Shown one piece after another: positions 5,258 through 6,900 of a stretch of 6,900 nucleotides of DNA. The stretch's first letter is position 1; each line of letters starts with the position of its first letter. The position numbers and the translations under genes are program-made. The stretch comes from Microbacteriaceae bacterium. Lineage in GTDB: Bacteria; Actinomycetota; Actinomycetes; Actinomycetales; Microbacteriaceae. The notes under the pieces are model-generated. The model was not told the DNA's origin, did not search any database, and saw nothing but the letters and a program-made list of their open reading frames with translations. Location of the stretch: NCBI GenBank assembly GCA_947455385.1, contig CANGNR010000065.1:1-6900 (forward strand). Direction: 5' to 3'.

Positions 5258-6900
5258 TTGTCGTTGAACAACCAAGACGCCTTCGCACCAGCCGGAATCG
5301 ACCAGGATCCCGAAGAGACCCGCGAGTGGCTTGAGTCGCTCGACGCCGTAGCCAGAGTGCACGGCCGAGGCCGCGCCCGCGAGATCCTGATGAACCTCAT
5401 GCGTCGCTCTCACGAGCTGCAATTGAACGTTCCAATCGTTCCGACCACCGACTACATCAACACCATCGCGGCAGAGAACGAGCCAGAGTTTCCGGGCGAC
5501 GAAGCCATAGAGCGCACCTACCGCGCATGGATGCGTTGGAACTCGGCGATGCTGGTGCACCGCGCGCAGCGCCCCGGAATCGGTGTCGGTGGCCACATTT
5601 CATCCTTCGCCTCTTCGGCCTCTCTCTATGAGGTTGGTTTCAACCACTTCTTCAAGGGTCAAGACCACCCAACAGGCGGCGACCAGATCTTCATTCAGGG
5701 GCACGCTTCCCCCGGCCCCTACGCTCGCGCATTTCTCGAGGGCCGCCTCAGCGCCGATCAACTCGATGGCTTTCGCCAAGAGAAGTCGCACCCCAGCGGC
5801 TCGCTTTCGTCTTACCCGCACCCCCGCCTCATGCCGGACTTCTGGCAGTTCCCTACCGTTTCGATGGGTATCGGCCCAATCAACGCCATTTATCAGGCTC
5901 AGTTCAACCGCTACCTTGGCGGCCGTGGACTGAAAGACACCAACGGTCAGCACGTCTGGGCCTTCTTGGGTGATGGCGAGCTCGACGAGGTCGAGAGCCG
6001 CGGTGCACTGCAGCTGGCTGCAAATGACGGTCTGGACAACCTGACCTTCGTGGTCAACTGCAACCTGCAGCGCCTTGACGGCCCTGTTCGCGGAAACGGC
6101 AAAATCGTTCAGGAGCTCGAATCGTTCTTCCGCGGTGCCGGTTGGAACGTCATCAAGGTCGTCTGGGGCCGCGAGTGGGACTCTCTGCTCGCAAACGACG
6201 CCGAGGGAGCACTCGTTGACCTGATGAACCGCACCCCAGACGGCGACTTTCAGACCTACAAGACCGAGGATGGCGCTTTCGTGCGCGAGAACTTCTTCGG
6301 TCGCGACCCACGCACCGCTGCAATGGTCAGCGGAATGTCGGACGACGAGATCTGGGGCCTCAAGCGCGGTGGACACGACTACCGCAAGATTTATGCGGCT
6401 TATGCGGCAGCGCTCGCACACAAGGGTCAGCCAACGGTCATCCTTGCTAAGACCATCAAGGGCTACGGCCTGGGCAAGAGCTTCGAGGGTCGCAACGCCA
6501 CCCACCAGATGAAGAAGCTGACCCTCGAAAACCTCAAGAGCTTCAGGGACTACCTGCGTGTTCCGATCACCGACGCGGCTCTCGAAGAGAACCCGTACCA
6601 GCCGCCTTACTTCCACCCAGGAGAGTCGGCTCCCGAGATTCAGTACCTGCACGAGCGTCGTCGCGAGCTCGGTGGCTACCTGCCAGAGCGCCGAAGCAAG
6701 TATGTCGACTTCGCACTGCCAGACGACAAGGCTTACGCGATCGCTAAGGCCGGCAGCGGCAACCAAGAGGTCGCCAGCACGATGGCCTTCGTGCGACTGC
6801 TCAAGGACCTTCTTCGTTCGCCCGAGTTCGGTGAGCGCATCGTCCCGATCATCCCGGATGAAGCCCGCACGTTCGGCATGGACGCGTTCTTCCCAACCGC
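5258..6900 (+). CDS. aceE: Pyruvate dehydrogenase E1 component, homodimeric AceE type (partial, cut by right edge)
   Basis: 547 codons are visible of an expected roughly 910. E1 decarboxylates pyruvate with thiamine diphosphate and passes the acetyl group to E2 lipoyl domains. Numbering from TTG 5258: PEETREWLESLDA (near 18-30) is the usual N-terminus; VGGHISSFASSASLYEVGF and IQGHASPG follow; GDGE (238-241) with N267 in VVNCNLQ is the Mg/ThDP motif. The stretch through RLDGPVRGNGKI and ESFFRGAGWNVIKVVWGREW is nearly identical to mycobacterial AceE as remembered. NATHQMKKL carries H416, equivalent to the mobile-loop histidine of E. coli E1. The visible end, IIPDEARTFGMDAFFP, is before the C-terminal domain. 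The start is uncertain: TTG 5258 has AGAGGA 7 bases upstream and yields MSLNNQDAF, like relatives; in-frame GTG 5228 would add 10 residues (SIPQKEDDP). Divergent from the peroxiredoxin gene. No frameshift is seen. Confidence 0.98.
   Translation, partial: MSLNNQDAFAPAGIDQDPEETREWLESLDAVARVHGRGRAREILMNLMRRSHELQLNVPIVPTTDYINTIAAENEPEFPGDEAIERTYRAWMRWNSAMLVHRAQRPGIGVGGHISSFASSASLYEVGFNHFFKGQDHPTGGDQIFIQGHASPGPYARAFLEGRLSADQLDGFRQEKSHPSGSLSSYPHPRLMPDFWQFPTVSMGIGPINAIYQAQFNRYLGGRGLKDTNGQHVWAFLGDGELDEVESRGALQLAANDGLDNLTFVVNCNLQRLDGPVRGNGKIVQELESFFRGAGWNVIKVVWGREWDSLLANDAEGALVDLMNRTPDGDFQTYKTEDGAFVRENFFGRDPRTAAMVSGMSDDEIWGLKRGGHDYRKIYAAYAAALAHKGQPTVILAKTIKGYGLGKSFEGRNATHQMKKLTLENLKSFRDYLRVPITDAALEENPYQPPYFHPGESAPEIQYLHERRRELGGYLPERRSKYVDFALPDDKAYAIAKAGSGNQEVASTMAFVRLLKDLLRSPEFGERIVPIIPDEARTFGMDAFFPT

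Noticed and set aside
5231..5596. 121-codon minus-strand frame opposite the aceE N-terminus
   Set aside because: Shadow of aceE; no ribosome site, no family resemblance.
5600..6766. 388-codon open frame on the minus strand opposite aceE
   Set aside because: It lies wholly inside the unmistakable aceE frame. The translation has no recognisable domain, and its length is explained by the GC-biased third positions of aceE codons.
1..6900. Search for CRISPR repeats, insertion sequences, phage genes, toxin-antitoxin pairs or defence cassettes
   Set aside because: No repeated spacer-like units, transposase motifs or terminal inverted repeats were seen. Apart from one unknown membrane protein, all space is accounted for by housekeeping genes.

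Overview
The window looks like ordinary chromosome from a high-GC Gram-positive bacterium (Actinomycetes), most likely of the Microbacteriaceae type. The supports are a homodimeric AceE-type pyruvate dehydrogenase E1, an AhpE-type peroxiredoxin, a fused RNase H/histidine phosphatase, moderately high GC, and GTG/TTG starts. From memory, this gene set resembles the Mycobacterium tuberculosis neighbourhood Rv2228c-Rv2230c / ahpE / aceE. Family-level placement is an inference.

Layout. Positions 1-4446 hold four minus-strand genes packed as one probable operon. In transcription order these are a 12-helix membrane protein of unknown function (4446-2695), a Nif3/DUF34 dinuclear-metal protein (2698-1889), a coiled-coil C4 zinc-ribbon protein (1879-1166), and a bifunctional RNase HI/histidine phosphatase (from 1169, running off the left edge a few residues before its likely end). 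Two junctions are 4-base stop/start overlaps (GTGA, ATGA) and the third is a 9-base gap, so translational coupling is likely. Just upstream on the same strand is a tRNA-Val(TAC) gene (4568-4493) with an encoded CCA end. Upstream of that is an AhpE-type peroxiredoxin gene (5100-4636).

The 157-base gap 5101-5257 is a divergent promoter region. To its right on the plus strand is aceE, which is cut by the right edge after about 60% of its length, with its first ThDP-site motif and the mobile-loop histidine in view.

Functionally these are housekeeping genes: pyruvate entry into the TCA cycle, peroxide removal, RNA/DNA hybrid clean-up with phosphate-ester hydrolysis, and conserved genes of poorly defined role. 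I see no mobile element, phage gene, CRISPR array, toxin-antitoxin pair or defence cassette. The least explained item is the membrane protein heading the operon. The other points of interest are small-scale: tRNA trailer complementarity, a possible leaderless start, a CX4C variant of AhpE, and promoter and dyad candidates in the gaps.
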